Shown: piece after piece, positions 56,090 through 64,000 of the stretch
Position numbering within the stretch: position 1 is the first letter of the stretch
How the letters are laid out: every line of letters begins with the position of its first letter
Assembly (NCBI RefSeq): GCF_000515335.1
Contig: NZ_KI911563.1
Location: forward strand, 4,415,233 to 4,479,232
Direction: 5' to 3'
DNA from: Cohnella panacarvi Gsoil 349
Lineage (GTDB): Bacteria > Bacillota > Bacilli > Paenibacillales > Paenibacillaceae
Length of the DNA: 64,000 nt
Position numbers and translations under genes: made by a program
Notes under the pieces: generated by a model
Told to the model about the DNA's origin: nothing
Database searches by the model: none
What the model saw: only the letters and a program-made list of their open reading frames with translations

Positions 56090-57802
56090 ATGGCAGAGTA
56101 TTTGTCGCCTGGAGTATACGTGGAAGAGTTCGAAAGCGGCTCGAAGCCGCTAGAAGGGGTAAGCACGAGCACGGCAGGCTTTATCGGTCTTGCTCAAAGA
56201 GGCCCGGTAGAAGGGTTGCCGCTTCTGATCACCAGTCCTGCCGATTTCCAGCGCAATTTCGGATCTTATTTGTCTGAAAGCGCATACGGCGGATATCGGT
56301 TTTTGGCGTACGCGGTTGACCAGTTTTTCACGAACGGCGGTTCGCGCTGTTACGTCATGCGCGTCGCGCCGGCCGATGCCAAACCGTCCTCCAATGAAGG
56401 CGGAGAAGCTTCGGCGCTGTCCATTGCAGCGAAGAACCCAGGTTCCTGGGGCAACTTGATCAAAGTCGTCGTGACGGATGCCAGCAAAGCGAAGACGTAA
56501 ATCTACGCGGCTGCGGGCAAGCGGTACCGCGTCAAAAACGCCGGCGGTTTCTATCCGGGCGATGTCGTCGCGTTCAACGACGGCGAAGACGTTCAGTACA
56601 ATCGCGTCATTAGCGTACAGGACAACGAGATCGAGCTCGCTAGCGAGCTTTCCGGCGACATCGTGGACAACGCGCTGCTGCCGACCAAAGTGTTGTCGAC
56701 TTGCGAATTCACTTTGAACGTCGTTTATGGCGATGAGCTGGAGACGTTCGAGAGAGTCAGTCTAAACCCTGAAGCACCGAGCTACGTGGACAAAGTAGCG
56801 GCCCGTTCGAACATCGTTACGATCGCCGCTCGAACCATTTCCACGGATGCCGTCGCGCCGTTCGATACGGTAACGGGACTAGGTGCGTCCGGCAAGTTGG
56901 AATTCGTCCTCGCGGGCGGAAGCGACGGCGCCGTATCCGGCATCGCGCCTTCCGATTTCATCGGCGAAGACCGCGGACCTGGCCGCCGCACGGGCATCCA
57001 ATCGTTCATCGACAACGACGTCGTCAGCCTGATGGCGATTCCGGGCATCACGGATCCGAACGTACAGCTGTCTCTCGTGGCGCATTGCGAGAACTTGAGA
57101 AGCCGCTTCGCGATTCTGGATATTCCTCGCGAGAAGACGAAAGTCGCTGACGTTATCACGCACCGCAACCTGTTCGATTCGAGCTATTGCGCGCTTTACA
57201 ATCCGTGGTTGTCGGTATTCGACCCGCTCGACAAGCGCAATATTTTCGTTCCACCATCCGGTACGATCGCGGGTATCTACTCCCGTTCCGACACGACAAG
57301 AGGCGTGCAGAAGGCTCCGGCTAACGAAGTGCTGCGCGGCGTCGTCGGACTTGACGTGCAGTACAACAAAGGAGAGCAAGATATTCTGAACCCGATCGGC
57401 GTCAACTTGATCCGTTCGTTCACGGGCCAAGGCATTCGCGTATGGGGAGCAAGAACGGCAAGCTCGAACACGCTGTGGAAATACGTCAACGTTCGCCGAC
57501 TGTTCATCTTCTTGGAAGAGTCCATCAAAGCCGGCACCAACTGGGTCGTCTTCGAGCCGAACAACGAACAGCTGTGGGCGCGCGTGCAGCGTACGATCGA
57601 CGCGTTCCTTACGCGCGTATGGCGCGGCGGCGCGTTGATGGGAACGAGCGCTTCGGAGGCGTTCTACATCGATATCGGCCGCACGACGATGTCTCAGGAC
57701 GACATCGACAACGGCCGCCTCATCTGCGTCATCGGCATCGCTCCGGTCAAACCGGCCGAGTTCGTCGTATTCCGCATTACGCAGAAGACGGGATCGGAAT
57801 AA
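56090..57802 (+). pseudogene. Contractile tail sheath gene with in-frame stop
   Basis: The reading frame is continuous except for one TAA at 56498-56500. The first part (136 residues, MAEYLSPGVYVEEFESGSKP) is the classic sheath N-terminus. The part after the stop (433 codons in the same frame) runs on without a gap and includes VGLDVQYNKGEQDILNPIGVN and IRVWGARTASSNTLWKYVNVRR, the conserved C-terminal sheath domain. No usable restart was seen soon after the stop. A one-base change from CAA or AAA would explain it. Without readthrough no sheath would form. AGGGGGAGC is upstream of the ATG. Confidence 0.88.
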
Positions 57803-57868
57803 TCGGTTTCACGGAACTAATCGGCGCCCGATGAACGGGCCTAACAATAGGAACGGAAGGGGATATCC

Positions 57869-58303
57869 ATGGCAGGCGAACGCAATGATCCATACCGCAA
57901 TTTTAGGTACCGCGTCGAGATCGAAGGACTTCAGCAAGCCGGATTCAGCGAGGTTACCGGCTTCGACGCCTCGTTCGACGTGGTGCAATATCGCGAGGGA
58001 GACGACGTCATTACCCCGCGCAAGCTTCCGGGCTTGGCTCGCTATAGCAACATCACGCTCAAGTGGGGCGCGACGGAATCGATGGAACTGTGGGAGTGGG
58101 TTCAAGAGTGCCTAGAGGGCACGATCGAACGCAAAACCGTCACCATTATCGCGATCGACGAAGAAGGCGGAGACGTCGCGACGTGGCAAGTCATCGAAGC
58201 ATGGCCTACGCGTTACACGGCGCCTAGCTTCAACGGTTCCGGCGCGGAAGTCGCGATCGAGCTGCTCGAGCTCGCGCATGAAGGCATGACCCGCACGGCG
58301 TAA
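57869..58303 (+). CDS. eCIS tail tube protein (Afp1-like)
   Basis: This 144-residue tube protein of the T4 gp19/Hcp-like fold opens DPYRNFRYRVEIEGLQQAGFSEVTGFDAS and has LKWGATESMELWEWVQECL and ELLELAHEGM, all typical. It forms the inner hexameric tube inside the sheath. GGAAGGGGATATCC lies before the ATG. It starts 66 bp after the sheath frame. Confidence 0.93.
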   Translation: MAGERNDPYRNFRYRVEIEGLQQAGFSEVTGFDASFDVVQYREGDDVITPRKLPGLARYSNITLKWGATESMELWEWVQECLEGTIERKTVTIIAIDEEGGDVATWQVIEAWPTRYTAPSFNGSGAEVAIELLELAHEGMTRTA

Positions 58304-58401
58304 GCAATCGGTACGGACAAATTCATGCAGAGAACAAGGGAGGCCCTCTCTCTTGTTTTCTGTGTTTATAAACATCTATCAGGAAGCGAGGAACGGACGC
58401 A

Positions 58402-58782
58402 ATGGCTTTCGAAACCGAATACGAATTTGAGCTTCCCCGCGGCCTCGTGGACGATCACGGCACGCTCCATAAGCGAGGCGTCATGCGTCTGGCTACCGCC
58501 GCGGACGAAATTCTTCCGATGAAGGACCCGCGCGTACAGCAGAATCCGGGCTACTTGACGATTATCCTGCTTGCAAGGGTCGTTACGCGTCTGGGAGATT
58601 TGAAGCATATAGACACGAAAACGATAGAGAAGCTGTTTACGGCCGATCTTGCTTACTTGCAAAATTTGTACCGCCATATCAACGACATGGAACCGCCGAG
58701 GCTGCATACCGCTTGTCCGAAGTGCGATCACGAGTACGAGGTGGAAGTCGATTTTTTATCCGTAACGGAGGGCCTCTCGTAA
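58402..58782 (+). CDS. Short eCIS tail protein, zero-frame product (assembly chaperone-like)
   Basis: This 126-residue protein starts MAFETEYEFELPRGLVDDHG and has a C-terminal CPKCDHEYEVEVDF. Only one CxxC is seen, so any zinc site would be incomplete or shared. It resembles T4-like and eCIS tail assembly proteins that sit between tube genes. At 58752-58758 it carries T TTT TTA in exact -1 slippery register, 8 codons before its stop. The -1 frame continues into the next entry, as in the lambda gpG/gpGT chaperones. GGAAGCGAGGAACGG is a poor but possible ribosome-binding region. Confidence 0.75.
   Translation: MAFETEYEFELPRGLVDDHGTLHKRGVMRLATAADEILPMKDPRVQQNPGYLTIILLARVVTRLGDLKHIDTKTIEKLFTADLAYLQNLYRHINDMEPPRLHTACPKCDHEYEVEVDFLSVTEGLS
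58752..58758 (+). promoter_or_regulatory. Candidate -1 programmed frameshift heptamer (T TTT TTA)
   Basis: The zero-frame codons are GAT TTT TTA. A -1 slip gives TTT TTT ATC and enters the DUF6760-like frame. The heptamer fits X XXY YYZ perfectly. A stimulatory structure was not proven. Confidence 0.65.
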
Positions 58783-58976
58783 GTTATCCGGTTGAGCGGA
58801 TCTACGAGGAAGTCGGCTTCATATCCTATTATTTTCATTGGGCCCATGACGACATTATGAACATGGACCACCGCGAGCGGCGCAGGTGGTGCGACGAAAT
58901 TTCGAAAATCAACAAGAAGCTGAACGACGAGCCGGACAGCAAAGCCAACGTGTTCGACGTGTTCGGGAAGAGGTGA
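58758..58976 (+). CDS. DUF6760-like region, probable frameshift extension
   Basis: Residues read from the -1 frame as IRNGGPLVSYPVERIYEEVGFISYYFHWAH..., with HRERRRWCDEISKINKKLN near the end, the pattern of short DUF6760-type eCIS proteins. There are 72 codons from 58758. In-frame TTG 58713 and GTG 58722 lie deep in the previous gene and have no ribosome-binding site, and no ATG exists. A -1 frameshift would give a product of about 191 residues. Separate initiation at a rare codon (GTA after GGAGGG) is the alternative. Confidence 0.7.
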   Translation: MRNGGPLVSYPVERIYEEVGFISYYFHWAHDDIMNMDHRERRRWCDEISKINKKLNDEPDSKANVFDVFGKR

Positions 58977-58982
58977 TGAGTG

Positions 58983-59435
58983 GTGGCGGGTACGGCTAAC
59001 GCGAGCAATTCCGGCATCATCGGCGCATACCGATTCGCGGTGGAGCTTGACGGTTTGCTGGTTGCGGGATTCTCCGAGGTAACCGGGTTGGAGTCGCAAA
59101 CGGAATACGAGGAAATTCGCGAAGGCGGCGTGAACGGCTACGTTCATCGGCTCCCGAAAGGCGTGCGAACGCCGCCGATCGTGCTTCGCAGGGGCGTCTC
59201 GTCCTCGCAGGAGCTCTGGTCCTGGTACGAGTCATCCTCGCAAGGCAGGGTGACGCGCAAGAGCGGCTCGATCATTCTGTATAAGCAGGACGGCGCCGAG
59301 CTGTGCCGATGGAATTTCTTCGAGGCATACCCCGTGCGCTGGACGGGACCGACGCTTAACGCGTCGGCGAGCGAAGTCGCCGTCGAAGCCGTTGAGCTTA
59401 TTCATAACGGCATCAAAGCGATTTACAAGCCATAA
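58983..59435 (+). CDS. Second eCIS tube-like protein (Afp5-like)
   Basis: This 150-residue protein starts at GTG (AGGTGATG upstream; GTG 58980 is also in frame). AYRFAVELDGLLVAGFSEVTGLESQTEYEEIREGG is a gp19-type tube opening, and ASEVAVEAVELIHNGIKAIY ends it. It is diverged from the main tube protein, as expected for the tube-initiator or adaptor ring at the baseplate. Confidence 0.9.
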   Translation: MAGTANASNSGIIGAYRFAVELDGLLVAGFSEVTGLESQTEYEEIREGGVNGYVHRLPKGVRTPPIVLRRGVSSSQELWSWYESSSQGRVTRKSGSIILYKQDGAELCRWNFFEAYPVRWTGPTLNASASEVAVEAVELIHNGIKAIYKP

Positions 59436-59516
59436 GCCGGGAATATACAGCAACCGAAATCGGGCACAAGAAATACGATTCATTGCGCCTCATCCCGGCA
59501 ATCCATATTAGCTTGA

Positions 59517-59705
59517 AAAATAACAACTATATGCATTTATTTTAGGGATTAGGCTTTAGTGAGTGAGAAATAACAACGATTTGCATTTATTTCAATCAAA
59601 AACAGTATTTTTCTTGTCTGAAGCATGAATTAACTGCGTATATGCGTTATTTGATGCTGGCATTCGATTCGACGTAATTTAACTGCAAATGGTTGTTATT
59701 ATTCG
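59517..59705. repeat. Four-copy AT-rich repeat, two direct and two inverted
   Basis: Two similar 28-bp copies (59517-59544 and 59567-59594, around AATAACAAC...TGCATTTATTT) are followed by two copies in reverse orientation (about 59627-59656 and 59675-59705). They fill most of the 337-bp gap before the large low-complexity gene. Base composition is far more AT-rich than the flanking genes. Confidence 0.7.
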
Positions 59706-59772
59706 ATCGGATTTGCCTTATTTCGCCGAGGCGAATAGATGCTTAATCTGGATGAACGGAGGAGAAGCGCGC

Positions 59773-62700
59773 ATGCGACGGTTGAATACGAAATTCGATA
59801 CGAACGGATCGCGCGCGATCATCGTTCGAACAATGTTCGCGGCGGATATCGCCGGTAAATACGGACCCAATCGACGCCGCGCGCAGGGCGGCCGCTCCTT
59901 TCTCGTCTATCGCTCGTCCATGGCAGGCAAGAAGAAGCCGCTGAGCGTTAAGCCGGCAACGATCGTTCGCGTACAGGTCGTCATGCCGCAACCTGCGCAG
60001 ATCGTAAAGCTACAGGAGACGCGGGTACTGCGAGAACGCGTTGTCGTGAAGGACGGAATCGTGACGAAGCCGACCGTGCATCGGGAGCGAGAACGGGAAA
60101 AACCGATCGTGCGCGAGCGTATCGTAGAACGGGAAAAACCGATCGTGCATGAGCGTATCGTAGAACGAGAAAAACCGATCGTGCGCGAGCGTATCGTAGA
60201 ACGAGAAAAACCGGTCGTGCGTGAGCGCATCGCAGAACGCCAGAAACCGATCGTGCGGGAACTCATCGTAGAGCGGGAAAAACCCGCAAGCGATTCGGCA
60301 TTGAAAGGGGCGCATCAACGGAACAAGATTGCGGAAAGCGAACAGACGAAAGCACCGGCCTTGAGAGATTCGATGAGTAGCGCTATGCCGGCCTTCGGTC
60401 GGACGTTCGCGAAACGCGGGGTTCGCAATGAAGCCGTCAAGTCGATGTTCAAGCGGCAATCGAGGGCAAGAGAGTTTGCGTTCCGGATGCTGGAAGACGA
60501 AGCGGGTCGGAGCAGCGAAAGCCCGAACACGGACGCGATTGCGAAAGCCGCGGCATCTATGGAGAAGTCTGAATTCGCATCGTATGCCGACTCTATCGAC
60601 TCGCGGTCTGACCGGAACATGAATATGGCCAACAGAGGTTCTCTCGAACCTATTCTAATAAAGAAACAACGATCGTCGCCGGGTGTCCGTCAAGTCGTCC
60701 CCATCTCCTCTCGCGATGACGCGTCGCGTCAATGGAACGCCGTCGTGTTGATCAATCGGAGGACGATGGACCGGATGAAGTCTGTAAGCGCCCGTATGGC
60801 TGCACCTAATCCCAGTAAGCAGACAACAGCCGAAGGGAATAAGCGTGCTGATCGCGTCCAAGAGTCTCTGAAGGTTCAACGCTTCGGTCAAGAAGCGCAA
60901 TCCAAGCCGGAAGAGGCGCGGGACGCGCAAAGCTTACACCGAGAGCCCGCATCGGGGCAGGATGCACATCGGCAATCGGAATCAAAGTCAGGAACTGCCG
61001 AGCAGCCGGTGACGGGGGCCGCTGAGCCTGCTCGACCGGTCGATTCCGGGCTCGCGCGTAAGAATGAAACCGCGCGCGGGAGCGAGCCGACCGATAAGCT
61101 GGCGGTAGACAAGCGTCTGTTAGGCGTCGATTCTTCGATCGATCGCATTTCCGTGACGATGTCGGAAGCGCTGCCTGCCGAGACGGCGTTTCCGATTGCG
61201 TTGCGCACGATCGATCATTTAGGATTGACAGTCCGTCTAATGTCCGCGCGAGCGGAAAGATTAGGTTCAGCGTTCGTTCTGCGCAATCGCGCAGAGCCGG
61301 GGACTGCGGAGACCGGTATATCGTACCCCTCCAAGCTGATTCTGAGGCGTTCGGCCGCGAACCCGAATACGTTCATAACGGCCAAACGCATAGCGAACGG
61401 AACGACTGGAATAAATGCGGGGAACGATGCGAATAAGGACACGGAACGAAGCGTACGGGAACTGGCGCAGGCCATGACAGCTCCGGCGAGCGTGTATCCT
61501 TCGACAGTTAACCGTGAGCCGGCTCACGGTCAATCCGCAGACTCCATGTCGAACAACGGACCTCGGGGGAATCCCGTCTCGTCGAGCGATTCGTCGGCTA
61601 ACAAGCCGGTCGGACCCGAGAGGTCTGCTAGCGCATCGCTTGTAAACCTGCGTTTGGCGAAAGGATCATTCGGAAGCAAGGGTTTGTCGTATAAGCCTAA
61701 GCCAACTGCGGGTCAATCGGAGAAGCGCGCCGTTCCGTGGACTTCGCCGGGACAAGGAATGTTGCGATTGTCCGCGAACGTTAAGGCTCGGTTAGGCGCT
61801 CCGGGCGGATTCGCAGCTTCCGCGTCGCGCGCAATGCCGACAGGCATGATCGTCCACGCTTCGAGACGCGGGCTCTCCGTACTCGGGCGGATTGCAAGCC
61901 GGACGGATGTAGACCCAGCGGGAACGGCGACCCGTCAGTCGAAAGGCGCACAACCGAATGTCGCGCAATCGCTTGCCGCACAACAGAACGACGTACAGCC
62001 GAATGCCGCGCAGTCGCATACCGCACGGAAGAACGCTACTCAGCCGCATGCCACACAACCGAATGCCGCGCGGCCGAACACGGGCGGGTCGAACCCCGCT
62101 TCTAACGTCAGCGTTGCGAACGTCTCAGCGATCTCTCCGACGATATCGGCTAACGAGGCTTCGTCATCCGTGCTTCATCCGGTAACCGATCCGGCGATTA
62201 TGCATCCGTTGGAACACGCGAAACGCGAATTCGAGAATGATGCGCAAGGATCGTCGGATCGTTCGTCCGAATTGACGCGCCTCTCCCGGGCCGAACCGGC
62301 GGTGTCCGACGGCTCGGGCCAAATTCCGAGAGTACGATTTACTTTCCGGAATCGGCTCATCGGTTCTTTCGCGCCGAACAATCCGGAACAAGGAGATAGG
62401 GCAGGCGGCGACATTCAGCGTCGTCCGACAGCGGCAATCCGCGTATCGAGCGCGGTTACGCCATTGGCCAGCCGGTTCGCTTCCGCGACGAATCATCGCG
62501 GTTCAGCACCCACGATCGGTAACGGTGACGCTAGGCAAGTCAATCTACAATGGACCGCGCGAACGTTGCGTTCCATGACGGCCGCGAGAACGCAATCGTC
62601 CGCATCTAACCGAACAGGAACACCGGCGAATGGGACAGCGGCAGATGGGGTGCAGACGGCGCAATTGACACAGACGGCGCAATTGACACAGATGGCCCAT

Positions 62701-63105
62701 CCGATGCACCCGATGACGCGCCAGCTTCTGTCAAGTTCGGAATCGCTCCCTAGCGCGGCGCCTAGCCAGCCGGAGGAGCATCCGCTCGTCATGATACCAT
62801 CTCTAGTCCCGGCGGCGTTGCGCCGCACGCGGCCATCGGATGTGCGCCTGACGAGTGCGAAGCCCAATCTCGCATCGGTCCCGGCCGCAATGGAACTGAG
62901 GCGTAACGCTGCCCAGCCGGTCAACGCGCCGGCCGAACCGGCGACCGCCGCAGTTACGGTAGAAGCGCCGCCGCATATCGACGCCAAGCAGCTGCAGAAA
63001 GCCATCGAGGCGATGCCTCAGCTTAATCCCGACCAACTGGCGGATCGGGTATACGCGGCCTTAATGAAGAAGATGAAATTCGAACGCCGTCTTCGCGGGT
63101 ATTAA
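59773..63105 (+). CDS. Large low-complexity eCIS protein
   Basis: This 1110-residue protein starts at the ATG at 59773 (GGAGGAG 8 bp upstream; earlier in-frame starts exist). Residues 106-172 hold a 12-residue tandem repeat (EKPIVRERIVER and variants; 36 bp in DNA). Most of the rest is Ala/Ser/Arg/Gln/Pro-rich and likely disordered, including a Q-P-N-A-A-Q type run near 730-770. The last 40 residues look structured (LNPDQLADRVYAALMKKMKFERRLRGY). It sits in the Afp6 position before the LysM gene. The function is unknown: a cargo, linker or baseplate-associated protein are options. Confidence 0.6.
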   Translation: MRRLNTKFDTNGSRAIIVRTMFAADIAGKYGPNRRRAQGGRSFLVYRSSMAGKKKPLSVKPATIVRVQVVMPQPAQIVKLQETRVLRERVVVKDGIVTKPTVHREREREKPIVRERIVEREKPIVHERIVEREKPIVRERIVEREKPVVRERIAERQKPIVRELIVEREKPASDSALKGAHQRNKIAESEQTKAPALRDSMSSAMPAFGRTFAKRGVRNEAVKSMFKRQSRAREFAFRMLEDEAGRSSESPNTDAIAKAAASMEKSEFASYADSIDSRSDRNMNMANRGSLEPILIKKQRSSPGVRQVVPISSRDDASRQWNAVVLINRRTMDRMKSVSARMAAPNPSKQTTAEGNKRADRVQESLKVQRFGQEAQSKPEEARDAQSLHREPASGQDAHRQSESKSGTAEQPVTGAAEPARPVDSGLARKNETARGSEPTDKLAVDKRLLGVDSSIDRISVTMSEALPAETAFPIALRTIDHLGLTVRLMSARAERLGSAFVLRNRAEPGTAETGISYPSKLILRRSAANPNTFITAKRIANGTTGINAGNDANKDTERSVRELAQAMTAPASVYPSTVNREPAHGQSADSMSNNGPRGNPVSSSDSSANKPVGPERSASASLVNLRLAKGSFGSKGLSYKPKPTAGQSEKRAVPWTSPGQGMLRLSANVKARLGAPGGFAASASRAMPTGMIVHASRRGLSVLGRIASRTDVDPAGTATRQSKGAQPNVAQSLAAQQNDVQPNAAQSHTARKNATQPHATQPNAARPNTGGSNPASNVSVANVSAISPTISANEASSSVLHPVTDPAIMHPLEHAKREFENDAQGSSDRSSELTRLSRAEPAVSDGSGQIPRVRFTFRNRLIGSFAPNNPEQGDRAGGDIQRRPTAAIRVSSAVTPLASRFASATNHRGSAPTIGNGDARQVNLQWTARTLRSMTAARTQSSASNRTGTPANGTAADGVQTAQLTQTAQLTQMAHPMHPMTRQLLSSSESLPSAAPSQPEEHPLVMIPSLVPAALRRTRPSDVRLTSAKPNLASVPAAMELRRNAAQPVNAPAEPATAAVTVEAPPHIDAKQLQKAIEAMPQLNPDQLADRVYAALMKKMKFERRLRGY

Positions 63106-63132
63106 CGGCAATCGGGAGGAGGTTCGGCGATC

Positions 63133-63759
63133 ATGTCGCTCACTAAAGCCAAAGTCATCATCATCAAGAGCAATGGGCAAGAGACGGTGGACGTGTTGTT
63201 CAATCCGAACGAATACGTGCTGCAATCCGGCAACACGTTCTCCTGGCATACGATACCGGGGTTGCAATCGCCGATCGCGCAGTTCGTGAGCGGCGAGGCG
63301 ACGACGCTGACGATGGATCTGTTCTTCGATACGTACGAGCAAGGTACGGACGTCCGCACGCATACGGCCAAAATATCCGGTCTGCTGAACGTAGACAACG
63401 ACCTGCATGCACCTCCGCTCTGCCGGTTCGTCTGGGGATCGCTGGACTTCAAGGGCGTCGCGGAGAAAGTCCAGCAACGGTTCACGATGTTCCTCGGCAC
63501 GGGCATTCCGGTCCGCGCGACGCTGAACGTCACGTTTCGCGCCGTGCAGTCGATGACCGAGCAGTACCAGAACGTCCCTCGCCAAAGCGCGGACCGAACG
63601 AAGCAGACGACGCTGAAGCAGGACGAGCAGCTATGGATGATCGCTACGGCGGAATACGAGGACCCGGGCAAATGGCGAGCGATCGCCGAAGCGAACGGGA
63701 TCGATAATCCGCGCAAGCTGCCCGTCGGACGCAAGCTGACTATTCCTAGGCTGGAGTGA
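63133..63759 (+). CDS. eCIS baseplate protein with LysM domain (Afp7-like)
   Basis: This 208-residue protein has an N-terminal tube-like region (VLFNPNEYVLQSGNTFSW ... LTMDLFFDTYEQGTDVR) and a C-terminal LysM (about 155-207, EQLWMIATAEYEDPGKWRAIAEANGI ... LPVGRKLTIPRL). This fusion is specific to eCIS and related phage baseplates (gp53-like). GGGAGGAGG precedes the ATG by about 12 bp. Confidence 0.93.
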   Translation: MSLTKAKVIIIKSNGQETVDVLFNPNEYVLQSGNTFSWHTIPGLQSPIAQFVSGEATTLTMDLFFDTYEQGTDVRTHTAKISGLLNVDNDLHAPPLCRFVWGSLDFKGVAEKVQQRFTMFLGTGIPVRATLNVTFRAVQSMTEQYQNVPRQSADRTKQTTLKQDEQLWMIATAEYEDPGKWRAIAEANGIDNPRKLPVGRKLTIPRLE

Positions 63760-63767
63760 GGCTAACC

Positions 63768-64000
63768 GTGGCAGGTTCCGCAACGATCAAATTCGATACG
63801 ACGACGTATACGATGCAGGCGCTCGAGACGAAGTACCGCAATTTTTTCTCTCCGGCGTTCGATATCAGCATCGATGGTCAGAGCTTCACCCTGCAGAACA
63901 TCGCGGTGTCGATGCTCAAGGTAGATACGACGACGGAAGCGCGCGCGGATTCGTTCACGTTCGTCGTGGACAACGCTTATGATGCCGTGGCACGCCAGTT
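63768..64000 (+). CDS. eCIS spike protein, VgrG/Afp8-like (partial)
   Basis: The gene starts at GTG 63768 (GGAGTGAGG upstream) and runs off the window after 77 codons. Visible residues include YRNFFSPAFDISIDGQSFTLQNIAVSMLKVDTTTEARADSFTFVVDNAYD, the start of a late-control-D/VgrG-type spike hub. The order after the LysM gene supports this. The 3' end lies outside the window. Confidence 0.85.
   Translation, partial: MAGSATIKFDTTTYTMQALETKYRNFFSPAFDISIDGQSFTLQNIAVSMLKVDTTTEARADSFTFVVDNAYDAVARQ

Noticed and set aside
56663..57802. Separate short sheath gene starting at GTG 56663
   Set aside because: It is the same frame as the N-terminal part, has no ribosome-binding site, and homology continues through 56501-56662.
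58713..58757. Independent start of the DUF6760-like gene at TTG 58713 or GTG 58722
   Set aside because: Both lie inside the preceding gene, lack ribosome-binding sites and would add residues unlike the family.

Overview
The window looks like a chromosomal segment of an endospore-forming member of the Bacillota, most likely Paenibacillaceae (Paenibacillus or Cohnella type). Three things point there: two T-box leaders on tRNA-synthetase genes, spore-coat and KapD-like genes, and a conserved cymR / desulfurase / alaS / ireB / ruvX / mltG / U32 / pbpI-like block. That block follows the order of the Bacillus subtilis yrv-yrr region but has GC-rich codon use. No rRNA, tRNA or CRISPR array was found. 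Products were assigned by reading motifs, not by database search.

Layout. (1) 1-2174: a 52-bp tandem repeat array of about 15 units, split by one IS3-family insertion sequence (546-1919) with a 4-bp target duplication. The array abuts mnmA, and its last unit forms the mnmA terminator. (2) 2.2-15.4 kb: tRNA modification and housekeeping genes: mnmA (inverted relative to its usual partners), cymR, cysteine desulfurase, PRC-barrel protein, zinc ribbon, AI-2E transporter, T-box-alaS, ireB, ruvX, two DUF1292 genes, mltG and two U32 proteins (TrhP1/TrhP2-like). (3) 15.5-24.4 kb: a chemoreceptor with a structured leader, T-box-tyrS, a class B PBP, a second AI-2E transporter, a polysaccharide deacetylase and a protein with a 36-Asp tail. 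(4) 24.6-29.9 kb: a spore-coat glycan cluster (nucleotidyltransferase, UDP-sugar dehydrogenase, CotS kinase-like protein with a protamine-like tail, CotSA-like glycosyltransferase). (5) ilvD, then a urease operon ureABCFGD without ureE, behind a clear sigma-A promoter and a perfect GlnR/TnrA box. (6) 37-45.9 kb: secreted and accessory genes: two related beta-helix proteins (the second truncated), an NlpC/P60 protein, two zinc metalloproteases, and a two-part sigma factor resembling SigO/RsoA or Tn916 Orf7/Orf8.

(7) 47.0-64.0 kb: the most interesting part, an extracellular contractile injection system (eCIS, Afp/PVC/MAC type) that runs off the right edge. A PAAR-like DUF4280 tip protein and a membrane-anchored MORN-repeat protein are on the minus strand. 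Divergently transcribed are a large membrane protein with a degenerate nucleotide-cyclase domain, an AAA+ ATPase (Afp15-like), DUF4255 (Afp16-like), an Ig/regulatory-like protein, sheath, tube, a short tail gene linked to a DUF6760-like frame, a second tube protein, a 1110-residue low-complexity protein, a LysM baseplate protein (Afp7-like) and the start of a spike protein (Afp8-like). Two things stand out. The sheath frame is broken by a single in-frame TAA. The short tail gene ends at a textbook -1 slippery heptamer (T TTT TTA), exactly where the start-less DUF6760 frame takes over, as in the lambda G/GT arrangement.
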